Positions 46,885 to 55,936 of a stretch of 64,000 nt of DNA are shown here, piece by piece. Origin of the DNA: Bradyrhizobium murdochi (GTDB lineage Bacteria > Pseudomonadota > Alphaproteobacteria > Rhizobiales > Xanthobacteraceae); NCBI RefSeq assembly GCF_000472965.1, contig NZ_AXAU01000027.1, forward strand, positions 1 to 64,000. The letters are read 5' to 3'. A program made the translations under genes and the position numbers. Every line of letters begins with the position of its first letter. The stretch's first letter is position 1. The notes under the pieces are model-generated. The model made no database searches. It was not told the DNA's origin and saw nothing but the letters and a program-made list of their open reading frames with translations.

Positions 46885-47380
46885 AGCGGATATCCCGTTC
46901 ACAGGCGACGCGCGCCGATCGATCCTCAAATCACGTAGTCTGAGAGGACTGACGATATGCACAAGGCCATCGATGTGAAGGCACACGATAGCTCAGCACC
47001 ACTCATCGACCGAAATATTTCAACCACAAAATAATTTTCGCGTCAATTGAACGGCTTTCCGACAACATCTGCGCGCGACGAGATCGAGTTGCCGAAAGGA
47101 CAGGCAGAGAGCGCCTCACGCTTTTGCATAGACGAATTCAGCCTTCGCGCTTGCACGCGCCGCCGCAAACTTTTCCGCGAAGCCACGAAGTTGGCGTATT
47201 GACGTTCGGCCGATAAATACTTTAGGCTTTAAACAATTGATGGGGCATCCACGTCTGTGCGGGCATGCGTCGCATTGGTAGTTGCGTTGATAAAGGTCAT
47301 CAATCGTGGCTGAGATTATCGACCTCGGAACAGCAGGTATTGCAGACGGGTTCGCATCCGCTGCGGTTGGACTCGGCGCT
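46885..47380. promoter_or_regulatory. Gene-free region upstream of the racemase-headed operon
   Basis: This 496-base stretch is clearly more A+T rich near 47000-47050 and 47205-47240 and holds the motif copy at 47217. A 150-codon minus-strand frame (47116-47568) is interrupted in sense by the end of the hydrolase gene and has no protein-like composition. The operon promoter should lie here, with a leader up to 330 bases. Confidence 0.55.
47217..47237. promoter_or_regulatory. Operator-like motif (site B)
   Basis: ATACTTTAGGCTTTAAACAA, plus one T, shares TTTAGGCTT followed by AAA with site A, with one extra T inside. It lies about 330 bases upstream of the racemase-headed operon and downstream of the hydrolase gene, so the operon is the only reasonable target. 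Confidence 0.5.
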
Positions 47381-48217
47381 TCAGGTGCCGTTCCCGCCCT
47401 TGGCCACCTCGGCGGCGACGAAGTCGCGGACCAAGCCGGCAAAGGCCTCCGGCATCTGATCGGGAAGCGGCACCATGCCCCCTGAGAGCTCGCGCAAGAT
47501 ACTACCCTCGATAGCTCCGGCAACTCTTGGAGCCACGGGATGAACGTGCGGATCGGCTGTCGGAGCAATGACCAGCGTGGGACACTGGATGCTTCCCAGA
47601 CGATCCTCCATCCGATAGCGATTCACGACCCGATGGCCTTCCGCCGCCATCTCGCCAGCCCGCAACGCATCGACCATGAAGCGCTGCAGCAAATCGATAT
47701 CATTAGCGGGATAGAACGGCTGCCGGCGCGCCCAGAGCTCGGTGAGATGGGAGCCGTCGGTACGCGCCTCGACCTCGTCGATCACACGCATGCCGTCATG
47801 CCTGGCCCGGCGCGCCGCATCGACGAAAGGACAGGCCGAGAGCACCAGCGCGCTCACCCGCGCAGGCGCCGAGGCGGCCATTTCGATCGCGATCACCGCG
47901 CCGGTGTGATGACCGACGATCGCGGCCCGCGGCTCTTCCAGCGCATCGAGCAGCGCGAACGCCCCTTCGGCCCACAGTTCAATCGAAGGATCAGCGGCAG
48001 GCCGATCGGAATCTCCGAAGCCGAGCGTATCCATTGCGATCGCGCGGAAATCGCGGCCGAGCAGCGGCAACACATCACGGTATTCGTCCCACGAGCGTGG
48101 CGTCTGGTGCAGCAGGAGAACGGGAAACCCGGTTCCGGCCATAGCGACATGGATGCGGCCAAGACGCGTCGTGACGAAGCGGCGCTCGAGATTGGAACCG
48201 ACTTTGCTGACGCTCAT
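47381..48217 (-). CDS. Alpha/beta-hydrolase fold protein with His at the nucleophile position
   Basis: The 278-residue protein has the HQTPRSWDEYRDVLP oxyanion region and MDTLGFGDSDRP of haloalkane dehalogenase or C-C hydrolase-like enzymes. The nucleophile elbow, normally GxSxG or GxDxG, reads GHHTG (102-106), putting His104 at the nucleophile position. Some hydrolase-fold proteins, such as dioxygenases and lyases, work without the standard nucleophile. The ATG at 48217 is chosen because the frame above it overlaps the next gene. It is divergent from the Liv-type operon. Confidence 0.78.
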   Translation of the reverse strand: MSVSKVGSNLERRFVTTRLGRIHVAMAGTGFPVLLLHQTPRSWDEYRDVLPLLGRDFRAIAMDTLGFGDSDRPAADPSIELWAEGAFALLDALEEPRAAIVGHHTGAVIAIEMAASAPARVSALVLSACPFVDAARRARHDGMRVIDEVEARTDGSHLTELWARRQPFYPANDIDLLQRFMVDALRAGEMAAEGHRVVNRYRMEDRLGSIQCPTLVIAPTADPHVHPVAPRVAGAIEGSILRELSGGMVPLPDQMPEAFAGLVRDFVAAEVAKGGNGT

Positions 48218-48356
48218 TTCATAACTCCCATCCGGAGGCGGGGACCGGACCCGCGCCGGGCTTCGGCGACAATCACGGCATCGATCGTGCTGGTCCGACC
48301 CGATCCATGCTGACATCTCGCTCAGGTCGCGGCTGTTTTCAACCAAGGGGAATGCA

Positions 48357-49505
48357 ATGCGCAAGATGTTGAGTTTGACTGCCCTCATCGGCGGCCTCGT
48401 TGCGGCATCGACCGCACAGGCCGACATCACGATCGGCTTCGTGACGTCGCTCAGCGGGCCCGGCTCCTCGATCGGCATCCCATACGGGCGCGGCATCCAG
48501 GCCGCCATGGAGTACAAGAACGAGGTCAACGGCGAGAAGATCAAGCTGATCCAGCTCGATGACGGCTCCGATCCCTCCGCCGCAACCCGCAATGCGCGCA
48601 AGCTGATCGAGGAAGAGAAGGTGGACCTCCTGATCGGCACCGCAACTGCTCCATCGACCATCGCCATGATGGCAGTTGCGACCGAACTGAAGGTGCCGAT
48701 GATCGCCGTCTCTCCGGTGATCGGACAACCGAATCCGGCGGACCAATGGGGTATTTCCGTTCCGCAACCCGCTTCGCTGCTGGTCAAGGTCGTCGCCGAT
48801 CGCATGAAGCGCGACGCGATGAAGAACATCGGCTATATCGGCTTTTCCGATGCCTGGGGCGATCTCGTCTACAACGGCGCCAAGGCGGTGGAAGCCGAGG
48901 AAGGCATCAAGGTATTGACCAACGAGCGCTATGCGCGCGTCGATACGTCTGTCACCGGCCAGATCCTTAAGGTTCTTGCCGTCCGTCCGGATGCCGTTCT
49001 GATCGGCGGATCGGGCACGCAGGGCGCGCTGCCACTACTTGCGCTCGGCGAACGTGGCTTCAAGGGCAAGACCTACGGCACGGTCGCGCTGGTCAATCCC
49101 GATTTCGTGCGCGTCGGCGGCAAGGCCGCGGAAGGCATTCAAGTCTCCGCCGGTCCGGTCATCGTCGCCGAGCAGCTTCCGGACAGCCATTTCGCCAAGA
49201 AGCTCGCGCTCGATTTCCGCTCAGCCTACCAGAAGGCCAACAATCTCCCGAGCACGGACGGCTTCTCGGCCTATTCCTTCGACGGCTGGATGATCTTCAC
49301 GTCAGCCGCGGCGCGCGCGCTGAAGACCGCTAAACCCGGCACCGTCGAATTCCGCAAAGCCCTGCGCGACGAGATCCTCAACACCAAGGAGCTCTCGGGC
49401 GTGCACGCAGTCTACAACTTCAAACCTGGTGCCTATCACGGCGTGGACGAGCGCGCGCTGGTGATCGTTCGCCTGGTCAACGGCGCCTGGACCTACCAGC
49501 CCTGA
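48357..49505 (+). CDS. Branched-chain amino acid-type ABC transporter substrate-binding protein
   Basis: The 382-residue product has a signal peptide (ending STAQA-DIT) and the type I periplasmic-binding fold: GFVTSLSGPGSSIGIPYGRG, IQLDDGSDPSAATRNARKLI and MIAVSPVIGQPNP. It is the paralogue of the protein at 41206. It is the first gene of a complete transport operon; permease and ATPase genes follow. The ligand class of such proteins in Bradyrhizobium includes aromatic acids as well as amino acids, so transport of the pathway substrate is likely. Confidence 0.93.
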   Translation: MRKMLSLTALIGGLVAASTAQADITIGFVTSLSGPGSSIGIPYGRGIQAAMEYKNEVNGEKIKLIQLDDGSDPSAATRNARKLIEEEKVDLLIGTATAPSTIAMMAVATELKVPMIAVSPVIGQPNPADQWGISVPQPASLLVKVVADRMKRDAMKNIGYIGFSDAWGDLVYNGAKAVEAEEGIKVLTNERYARVDTSVTGQILKVLAVRPDAVLIGGSGTQGALPLLALGERGFKGKTYGTVALVNPDFVRVGGKAAEGIQVSAGPVIVAEQLPDSHFAKKLALDFRSAYQKANNLPSTDGFSAYSFDGWMIFTSAAARALKTAKPGTVEFRKALRDEILNTKELSGVHAVYNFKPGAYHGVDERALVIVRLVNGAWTYQP

Positions 49506-49543
49506 GCGATGCCGAGGCGTAACACGGAAGGACGACTGAGGGC

Positions 49544-50587
49544 ATGACGGCAGACATCGCAGCGATCCTTGCGATCGACGGAATAGCCACCGGGGCGGTC
49601 TACGCCCTGGTGGCGATCGGAACCGTGCTGATCTTCACCGTGACGCGGGTGATCTTCATTCCGTTCGGCGACATCGCAGCCTTCACGGCGCTGACGCTGG
49701 CCGCATTGGATGCCAAGCAGCTTCCCGGAACAGTCGGATTGGTTGTCGTGTTGGCGTGCATGGCCTGCGCGATGGAAGTCGTCTCGCTGGCGCGCGCCGG
49801 CGAACTTCGCGCGGTGCCGAAGGCCGTCCTCTTCTACCTCGTGTTACCTCTGATCGTCGTCGGGACCGTCTGGCTGACGATGCGCTTTACCCCGCCGATG
49901 CCGGTCCGGATCGTGCTGGCGCTGCTCTTGATCCTGCCGATCTCGCCACTCTTGGACCGGATCGTGTTTCGCCCAATCGCGGATGCCTCTGTTCTCCTCT
50001 TGCTGACCGTCTCGGTCGCGCTCCACTTCGCGCTGGTCGGACTTGGCTTGCTGTTCTTCGGCCCCGAAGGCGTCCGGACCGAGCCGCTGACGTCGATGGC
50101 GATGGAGATCGCCGGGGTGCACGTCTCCGGACAGACAGTGCTGATCCTCACGGCCGCGCTCGTGTTCAGCGGCTTGCTGTTTCTATTCTTCGACTTCACG
50201 CTGATCGGCAAGGCGCTGCGCGCAACCGCCCTAAACCGGACCGGTGCCCGGTTGATGGGCATCAGGCCGGCGCGCGCCGGGACCATCGCCTATCTGCTGG
50301 GATCACTGATGGCTGGCGTCTCCGGTATCCTGATCGCGCCGGTCAACACGATCTTCTATGACTCCGGATTCCTGCTCGGCCTGAAAGCCTTCGTCGGCGC
50401 CATCGTGGGCGGCATGACGAGCTATCCGGGGGCTGCGCTCGGCGCGTTCGGCGTCGGCCTTCTCGAAAGCTTCGCCTCGTTCCAGAGCAGCACCTTGAAG
50501 GACGTCATCGTCTTCTCGCTTCTGATTCCCGTGCTGCTCTGGCGCTCGCTCGCCTCGCAACATTCCGAAGAGGAAGTCGAGGAATGA
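49544..50587 (+). CDS. livH: Liv-type ABC transporter permease (LivH family)
   Basis: The 347-residue membrane protein has about eight or nine helices and starts IDGIATGAVYALVAIGTVLI, which is the usual LivH opening. The conserved EAA-like loop reads KALRATALNRTGARLMGI, followed by the LLGSLMAGVSGILIAPVNT block. An extra stretch with several helices and arginines (about 60-130) makes it longer than the usual 290 residues. Its stop overlaps the start of the next gene (ATGA), so the two subunits are coupled. Confidence 0.92.
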   Translation: MTADIAAILAIDGIATGAVYALVAIGTVLIFTVTRVIFIPFGDIAAFTALTLAALDAKQLPGTVGLVVVLACMACAMEVVSLARAGELRAVPKAVLFYLVLPLIVVGTVWLTMRFTPPMPVRIVLALLLILPISPLLDRIVFRPIADASVLLLLTVSVALHFALVGLGLLFFGPEGVRTEPLTSMAMEIAGVHVSGQTVLILTAALVFSGLLFLFFDFTLIGKALRATALNRTGARLMGIRPARAGTIAYLLGSLMAGVSGILIAPVNTIFYDSGFLLGLKAFVGAIVGGMTSYPGAALGAFGVGLLESFASFQSSTLKDVIVFSLLIPVLLWRSLASQHSEEEVEE

Positions 50588-52353
50588 CGCCGCAGCAGAT
50601 CCGCCTCATCATTGCCGCGGCGATCGCCTGCCTCGTGGCGGCGCCCTTTGTGCTCAATCCGTTCAGCATTACCTTGCTGAACTATATCGGCATCTACTCG
50701 CTTGCGGCCATCGGGCTCGCGCTATTGACCGGCGTCGGCGGCATCGTCTCGTTCGGGCAGGCCGCTTTCGTCGGCGTCGCCGCTTATGCGACAGCGTGGG
50801 TCACAGCGCTGAACGGCTATTCGCCCTGGCTCGGACTGGTGCTGGCCGTCATTCTTACCTGCAGCATCGCGGCAATACTGGGCTTCGTGACGCTGCGCCT
50901 GGGCGGCCACTTCCTGTCGCTGAGCACGGTGGCGTGGGGGCTGGCGATCGCGTTCCTGTTCGGCAACATCCAGGGGCTCGGCCAACATAATGGCATCTCG
51001 GGCATTCCGCCGATCTCGATCGGCCCGTTCGCGCTTGTGGAGAGCCGGCAGATCTATTTCTTGATCTGGGCGATCGTCGTCGCAGTCCTCCTCCTCTGCT
51101 ACAACCTTCTCGACTCCCGCATCGGCCGCGCGATGCGCGCGATGCGCGGCGGCAATACCTTGGTCGAAAGCCTCGGCATCAGCGCGTTCCAGATCAAGCT
51201 GGCGACGTTCGTGATCGCCGCATTCCTTGGCGCGCTGTCCGGATGGCTCTACGCTCATCTCGGCCGTTTCGTCAGTCCTGGACCGTTCGAAGCCATCATG
51301 GGAATTGAATATCTGATGATGGCGATGGTCGGCGGCGCCGGCAGCATTCTGGGCGGTGTGGTGGGTGCCGCGATCGTCACGCTCCTGAAGAATGCCGTGC
51401 AAGACTACCTGCCGCTGATCGCCAAGGGCGCCTCCGGCCAGCTCGAGATCGTGGCGTTCTCCGCGCTGTTCATCCTGTTCTTGCAGCGTGCGCGGCAAGG
51501 CATCGTGCCTTTCCTGGCAGGCTTTCTGCCGGAGCTAAAGAAGTCCCGTCCGCAACCGGCTAGCCCGCTGCCGTGCCGCGAGCAGCCGGCGCCCGGCACG
51601 CTTCTTCTTAAAGTAAGCGGCGCGCAGCGGCGGTTTGGCGGCCTCGTCGCCGTCAACAATGTCAGCTTCGAAGTGAGGTCCGGCGAGATCCTCGGGCTGA
51701 TCGGACCGAATGGCGCCGGCAAGACCACGATGTTCAACCTGCTCACGGGGGCGCTGCGCGCCAACAGCGGCGAGATCGCTTTCGCGGGACGCTCGATAAC
51801 CGACGACCAGCAATTCCACATCGCGCGCTCCGGCATCTCGCGCACCTTCCAGCACGTCAAGCTGCGCCCGCGCATGACGCTGCTCGACAACGTGCTGCTC
51901 GGCACCTATTCGCGCACCGGGACCGGCCTGCTCGCCGGCGCGCTCCGCCTGAATCAGGCGGAAGAGGCCAGCGCACGCTACGAGGCGTTGCAGCAGCTCG
52001 AGCGGGTCGGGCTCGGGGACAAGCCGTTCGAACTCGCCGGCAACTTGCCGCTCGGCAATCAGCGCGTGCTCGAGATCGCTCGCGCGCTCGCAGCCGACCC
52101 GACACTGCTCGTTCTCGACGAGCCCGCGGCCGGTCTGCGCCGCCAGGAAAAGCTAAAATTGGCCGAACTGCTGCGGTCGCTTCGCGCCGACCATCTGACG
52201 ATCCTCCTCGTCGAGCACGACATGGAGTTCGTGATGTCGCTGGTCGACCGCATCGTCGTGCTCGATTTCGGCTCAAAACTCTGCGAAGGCGAACCTGCGG
52301 CAATACGCAACGACGCCCGCGTCCAGGAAGCCTATCTTGGAGGTGTCGCGTGA
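50584..52353 (+). CDS. Fused Liv-type permease and ATPase (LivM-LivG)
   Basis: The 589-residue protein joins a LivM-type permease (about 1-310: IYSLAAIGLALLTGVGGIVS, GNTLVESLGISAFQIKL) to a LivG-type ATPase (about 340-585) through a proline-rich linker near 320-335. The ATPase has Walker A GPNGAGKTTMF, signature LPLGNQRVLEIARAL in place of the LSGGQ or LSYGQQ consensus, and Walker B LLVLDEPAAGL. The fusion fixes one ATPase to one membrane half; the LivF at the end of the operon supplies the other. Confidence 0.92.
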   Translation: MTPQQIRLIIAAAIACLVAAPFVLNPFSITLLNYIGIYSLAAIGLALLTGVGGIVSFGQAAFVGVAAYATAWVTALNGYSPWLGLVLAVILTCSIAAILGFVTLRLGGHFLSLSTVAWGLAIAFLFGNIQGLGQHNGISGIPPISIGPFALVESRQIYFLIWAIVVAVLLLCYNLLDSRIGRAMRAMRGGNTLVESLGISAFQIKLATFVIAAFLGALSGWLYAHLGRFVSPGPFEAIMGIEYLMMAMVGGAGSILGGVVGAAIVTLLKNAVQDYLPLIAKGASGQLEIVAFSALFILFLQRARQGIVPFLAGFLPELKKSRPQPASPLPCREQPAPGTLLLKVSGAQRRFGGLVAVNNVSFEVRSGEILGLIGPNGAGKTTMFNLLTGALRANSGEIAFAGRSITDDQQFHIARSGISRTFQHVKLRPRMTLLDNVLLGTYSRTGTGLLAGALRLNQAEEASARYEALQQLERVGLGDKPFELAGNLPLGNQRVLEIARALAADPTLLVLDEPAAGLRRQEKLKLAELLRSLRADHLTILLVEHDMEFVMSLVDRIVVLDFGSKLCEGEPAAIRNDARVQEAYLGGVA

Positions 52354-53063
52354 CACAGATGTTCTCGATCGAGAATGTGTCGGTCGCCTACGGCAAGGTG
52401 GAGGCGGTGCGGAACGTCTCGCTTTCCGTCGAGCAAGGGCAGATCGTGACCGTGATCGGACCGAACGGCGCCGGGAAGACCACGCTGCTGATGGCCGCCA
52501 TCGGTCTGCTGAAGTCCACCGGACGAATGGTCTTTCAAGGCAACGATCTTGCGCGGATCGATGTCGAAGGACGTGTCGAACGTGGTCTCTGCCTCGTGCC
52601 CGAGAAACGTGAGCTGTTCGCCGATCTGTCGGTCGCCGACAATCTGTTGCTCGGTACCTACAGCCTGCGCGATCGTTCGACGACGCGCAAAAGCCTCGAC
52701 GATGTGTTCGACCGCTTTCCGCGGCTGAAGGAGCGCAGCAAGCAAGCCGCCGGCACGCTGTCGGGCGGCGAGCGGCAAATGCTGGCGCTCGGCCGTGCGC
52801 TGATGGCGAAGCCGAAGCTCCTGGTGCTGGACGAACCCAGCCTCGGCCTTGCGCCGCTCATCGTCCGGGAAATCTTCCGCACCATCGCCTCGTTGCGGAG
52901 CCTCGGCGTGTCGGTCCTGCTCGTCGAGCAGAACGCCCGCGCCGCGCTGGAGACCGCAGATTACGGCTATGTGCTGGAAACCGGCGAGATCATCCAGTCG
53001 GGGGCGGCGGACACTCTGATCCACGACCCGAAGCTGATCGCGGCCTATCTCGGCGGGCATTAG
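52350..53063 (+). CDS. livF: Liv-type ABC transporter ATPase (LivF)
   Basis: The 237-residue protein has Walker A GPNGAGKTTLLM, signature LSGGERQMLALGRAL, Walker B LLVLDEPSLGLAP and the switch VLLVEQNARAAL, all in LivF form. It starts with a GTG that overlaps the stop codon of the fused permease-ATPase gene by GTGA; an ATG three codons later is possible. It completes the complex with the fused protein and LivH. Confidence 0.94.
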   Translation: MTQMFSIENVSVAYGKVEAVRNVSLSVEQGQIVTVIGPNGAGKTTLLMAAIGLLKSTGRMVFQGNDLARIDVEGRVERGLCLVPEKRELFADLSVADNLLLGTYSLRDRSTTRKSLDDVFDRFPRLKERSKQAAGTLSGGERQMLALGRALMAKPKLLVLDEPSLGLAPLIVREIFRTIASLRSLGVSVLLVEQNARAALETADYGYVLETGEIIQSGAADTLIHDPKLIAAYLGGH

Positions 53064-53077
53064 AGCAACTAAGAGCG

Positions 53078-53125
53078 GGACCAAAAATTGCGAAAACAAC
53101 CCCATGCAAAGTAGAAATGGGGCTT
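53078..53125. repeat. Possible dispersed element with a hairpin
   Basis: The stretch reads AAAAATTGCGAAAACAACCC and then CCATGCAAAGTAG; CCCCAT (53100-53105) pairs with ATGGGG (53117-53122). I recall similar non-coding sequence at many sites in Bradyrhizobium. It lies between the convergent livF and 3-hydroxyacyl-CoA dehydrogenase genes and may help end transcription. Confidence 0.4.
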
Positions 53126-53173
53126 CGTATCATCCGAACACACTAGATCTACCTAGCTAGGGCAGCGCGCGCG

Positions 53174-54151
53174 TTACGCGACGGGTTCGCGCGCAAGGCC
53201 CATCGCCCGCAGCGCCGAGGCAAAAGCGGCGAGGCGCTGCTCGCGATAGGCAGCCTGGTCGACGCCTTCGTAGTTCATGAATCCCTGTCCGGTCTTCATG
53301 CCGATGCGGCCCTCGCGCATATTGGCGGCGATGATCGGCGGCGCGGCGTAGCGGTCGTCGCCGAGCGCCTCGACCAGATAACGGCTGGCATGATGCAGGA
53401 TATCGCCGCCGCCCCAGTCGATGAATTCGAGCAGGCCGAGCACCGCGAAGCGGAATCCAAAGCCATAGATCACCGCCTTGTCGATATCTTCCGCGGAGGC
53501 GACACCCTCCTCCACCATCCGGGCGGCCTCGTTCATGGCCAGCGCCTGGATACGCGGAACGATGAAGCCCGGACGCGCCGCGCAGACCACCGGCACCTTG
53601 CCGATGCCTTCGAGCAGCGCTTTCATCCGCGCCGTCGTCTCCGGCGCGGTGAGCTGCCCGGGAGACAATTCGATCAGTGGCACGAGGTAGGCGGGATTGA
53701 GCCAGTGCGCATTGAGGAAGCGCCCGGGATGTTCGATCGATCCGGCGAGGTCGTCGACCAGGATCGTCGAGGTGGTCGAGGCGATGATCGGACCCTCGCC
53801 CGCCAGCCGCGAGGCTTCCGCCAGCGCTCCCTGCTTCAACTCAGGGATCTCCGGCATTCCCTCGAAGATGACGTCGCAGCGCGGCAACGTCGCAGCCGCC
53901 TCCTGCCGGGACACGACCGTGATCCGTTCGGCAATCGTTGGCACAAGCTCTGGCGGGAGCAGACCGATGCGCGAGAGGATCTCGAGCGTCGAACGGATTT
54001 CGGCCTTGGCTTCGGCCGCTAGCGTCTCGAAGGCCGACGCCTCCCGTTCCTTGAAATCGATAACGACAACCTGATGACCGGCGAAAGCGAACACGACGGC
54101 AATACCGCGGCCCATTCGTCCAGCGCCGAGGCATCCGATAACCGGTTTCAT
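53174..54151 (-). CDS. 3-hydroxyacyl-CoA dehydrogenase family protein
   Basis: The 325-residue protein has the NAD motif GAGRMGRGIAVVFAFAGHQV, the catalytic region STTSTILVDDL and NAHWLNPAYLVPLIEL with the essential His, and the C-terminal helical domain with KTGQGFMNYEG. It oxidises a 3-hydroxyacyl-CoA, or a related 3-hydroxy acid as in L-gulonate-type members. It is the last of seven minus-strand genes and overlaps the preceding one by four bases. It fits a beta-oxidation-like step after ring opening or side-chain activation. Confidence 0.9.
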   Translation of the reverse strand: MKPVIGCLGAGRMGRGIAVVFAFAGHQVVVIDFKEREASAFETLAAEAKAEIRSTLEILSRIGLLPPELVPTIAERITVVSRQEAAATLPRCDVIFEGMPEIPELKQGALAEASRLAGEGPIIASTTSTILVDDLAGSIEHPGRFLNAHWLNPAYLVPLIELSPGQLTAPETTARMKALLEGIGKVPVVCAARPGFIVPRIQALAMNEAARMVEEGVASAEDIDKAVIYGFGFRFAVLGLLEFIDWGGGDILHHASRYLVEALGDDRYAAPPIIAANMREGRIGMKTGQGFMNYEGVDQAAYREQRLAAFASALRAMGLAREPVA

Positions 54152-55239
54152 CGGAAACCCTCGGCCAGAAGATTTTGCAACGCGGCCCTATCGAGATCGC
54201 CGAGGCCGAGCGAGGACAAGCTCCGGCCCGTCACTGCGAAATCCTCACCGGTAATGGCGGAACCGATCGCGAGGAACGCCTTGACCAGCGGCGTGTGCAC
54301 GCCTGCAAGACCAGCGACCGATGCGAGGAACGACAGGCCGAGACGCAGATCCTCCGACATGTAGCGGTGCTCGACAAGAATGAGTCGTTCGGACCAATCG
54401 CCGGAATCCGTGAGCTGCTCGTGCGCGTCGCGCGCATACATCCATGGCTCACCATCCCGCGAATAGTGATCGGCCAGAGGAAAATGCGGCTTTCCATAAC
54501 CAAGCGCCTCGCGAATGGCGATGCGCTCGGCATCGAGGGCGTCCGTCACGCGGCGGATCGCCGGCTGCGTTCCTTCCTTGTGAATATCCCATTTGTCGAA
54601 ATGTTCGATCGGACCGGCGTTCATGGTGATCAGCGGCGGATGAATGATCGGGCCGGCATTCATCAGCGCCGCCGAGAGCGCATCGCCGCACGGCTCGATG
54701 GCATTCGGAAACGCGCGCTCGATCACACCCAGCGCATGCGGGGCAAGGCGCTGCGGAAACACACCGGTTGGCAATCGCGCGCCCCTGCCCGAAATGCGAA
54801 CCGCATAAGGGCCCTGCTTGCGCGCCAGCCACGGCAGGGTCCCGGTCTCTGCGGTTGCGATCTCCGCGCGGTTGCCTGCGTCGCGGGCAGTACGGGCGAA
54901 GATGTAGGAGCCAAATGTGCCGGGCGGCAGGAATACGACCTGGCCGTCGCGCAAATGCGGTGCGGCCAGATCGGCGATCGCGCCTTGCGCAAAAGCCGGT
55001 GCCGGACACAAGATGAGATCGGCAGCGTCGATCGCTTCCGCGATCGAAGAGGTAATCACAGCCAGCCTGGCCTCGCGGCGGCCTGATCGATCGATGACCG
55101 TGATGGTGCCGCCCTGCGCATGGTGTGCGTCGACATCTCCGGGATTTCGCCGCCACAGCCGGATTTCGTGACCGGCCAACGCGAGGTCGCCGGCGGCCGC
55201 GAACGAACCGTTTCCTCCACCCAACACTGCGATCTTCAA
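54148..55239 (-). CDS. NAD/NADP octopine/nopaline dehydrogenase-family protein
   Basis: The 363-residue product opens LKIAVLGGGNGSFAAAGDLA, a Rossmann motif, and its C-terminal half (GPIEHFDKWDIHKEGTQPAI, ILVEHRYMSEDLRLGLSFLA) belongs to the octopine dehydrogenase family. Family members reduce an imine or 2-oxo acid with NAD(P)H; many homologues have no known substrate. The start is a TTG at 55239 with GGAGG five bases upstream; earlier in-frame codons have no such site. It overlaps the next gene by ATGA and lies 40 bases after the flavin reductase gene. Confidence 0.85.
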   Translation of the reverse strand: MKIAVLGGGNGSFAAAGDLALAGHEIRLWRRNPGDVDAHHAQGGTITVIDRSGRREARLAVITSSIAEAIDAADLILCPAPAFAQGAIADLAAPHLRDGQVVFLPPGTFGSYIFARTARDAGNRAEIATAETGTLPWLARKQGPYAVRISGRGARLPTGVFPQRLAPHALGVIERAFPNAIEPCGDALSAALMNAGPIIHPPLITMNAGPIEHFDKWDIHKEGTQPAIRRVTDALDAERIAIREALGYGKPHFPLADHYSRDGEPWMYARDAHEQLTDSGDWSERLILVEHRYMSEDLRLGLSFLASVAGLAGVHTPLVKAFLAIGSAITGEDFAVTGRSLSSLGLGDLDRAALQNLLAEGFR

Positions 55240-55279
55240 GATGTCCTCCGCTCCGTCGCCTGGCGTACCGGCAATCCTG

Positions 55280-55927
55280 TCACGCAGGCTCCGCCTTGAC
55301 ACTCTTTTGCTGCCACGTCGCCCAGCTCGGCCGATCGATCTGGAACAGGTCGGTGGAGCGCGCATACCAGCCGCTGCCGTGCATGCGGGCGATCAGCCTC
55401 AGCGCCTGCGTGTCGATGTGACAGCGCTCCTTGTCCAGAATTACCGCATCGTCGACATGGGCGCGAACGATACGACCGATCACGGCCGTTTGTCGCGGTC
55501 CTGTCACCAACGACGTGAGCACCCGGCACTCGAATGACACCGGCGCTTCCGCGATGCGCGGCGGGCGCACTGCCTGCGAGGCCGCCGGGGTCAGTCCGGC
55601 CAGCGCCAGCTCGTCGATCTCGGGCGGCGCGTCGATACAGGTGATGTTCATGGCCTCGGCGTTGCGCTCGGCGACGAGATTGACGACGAATTCCCCGGTA
55701 TCGAGGATGTTCGCAGCCGTGTCCTTGAATCGCTGCGAACCTGCCAGAAGTCCGATCGCGACGGTCGGCGGCTCATGCCCCATCACGTTGAAGAAGCTGA
55801 ACGGCGCTGCATTGATCACGCCGCTCGCGGAGAGCGTGGTGATCCAGGCGATCGGCCGCGGCGTCACCGTGGCCGTCAATATCTTGTAGCGATTCTGCGC
55901 TTCCAGCGTCTCCATATCGAAGATCAT
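55280..55927 (-). CDS. Flavin reductase-family FMN-binding protein
   Basis: The 215-residue protein shows the split-barrel FMN fold: ILTATVTPRPIAWITTLSAS, GVINAAPFSFFNVMGHEPPT and TGEFVVNLVAERNAEAMN. The long C-terminal tail and the TPRPIAW block place it with the DIM6/NTAB flavoproteins, which include reductases that supply FMNH2 to monooxygenases. No such oxygenase is in the operon, so it may be an independent oxidoreductase or serve a gene beyond the window. Confidence 0.88.
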   Translation of the reverse strand: MIFDMETLEAQNRYKILTATVTPRPIAWITTLSASGVINAAPFSFFNVMGHEPPTVAIGLLAGSQRFKDTAANILDTGEFVVNLVAERNAEAMNITCIDAPPEIDELALAGLTPAASQAVRPPRIAEAPVSFECRVLTSLVTGPRQTAVIGRIVRAHVDDAVILDKERCHIDTQALRLIARMHGSGWYARSTDLFQIDRPSWATWQQKSVKAEPA

Positions 55928-55936
55928 GCCAGCCTC

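Noticed and set aside
47116..47568. A 150-codon minus-strand frame with several cysteines
   Set aside because: It overlaps the end of the hydrolase gene in another frame, and the cysteine-rich part lies in an A+T-rich promoter-like region.
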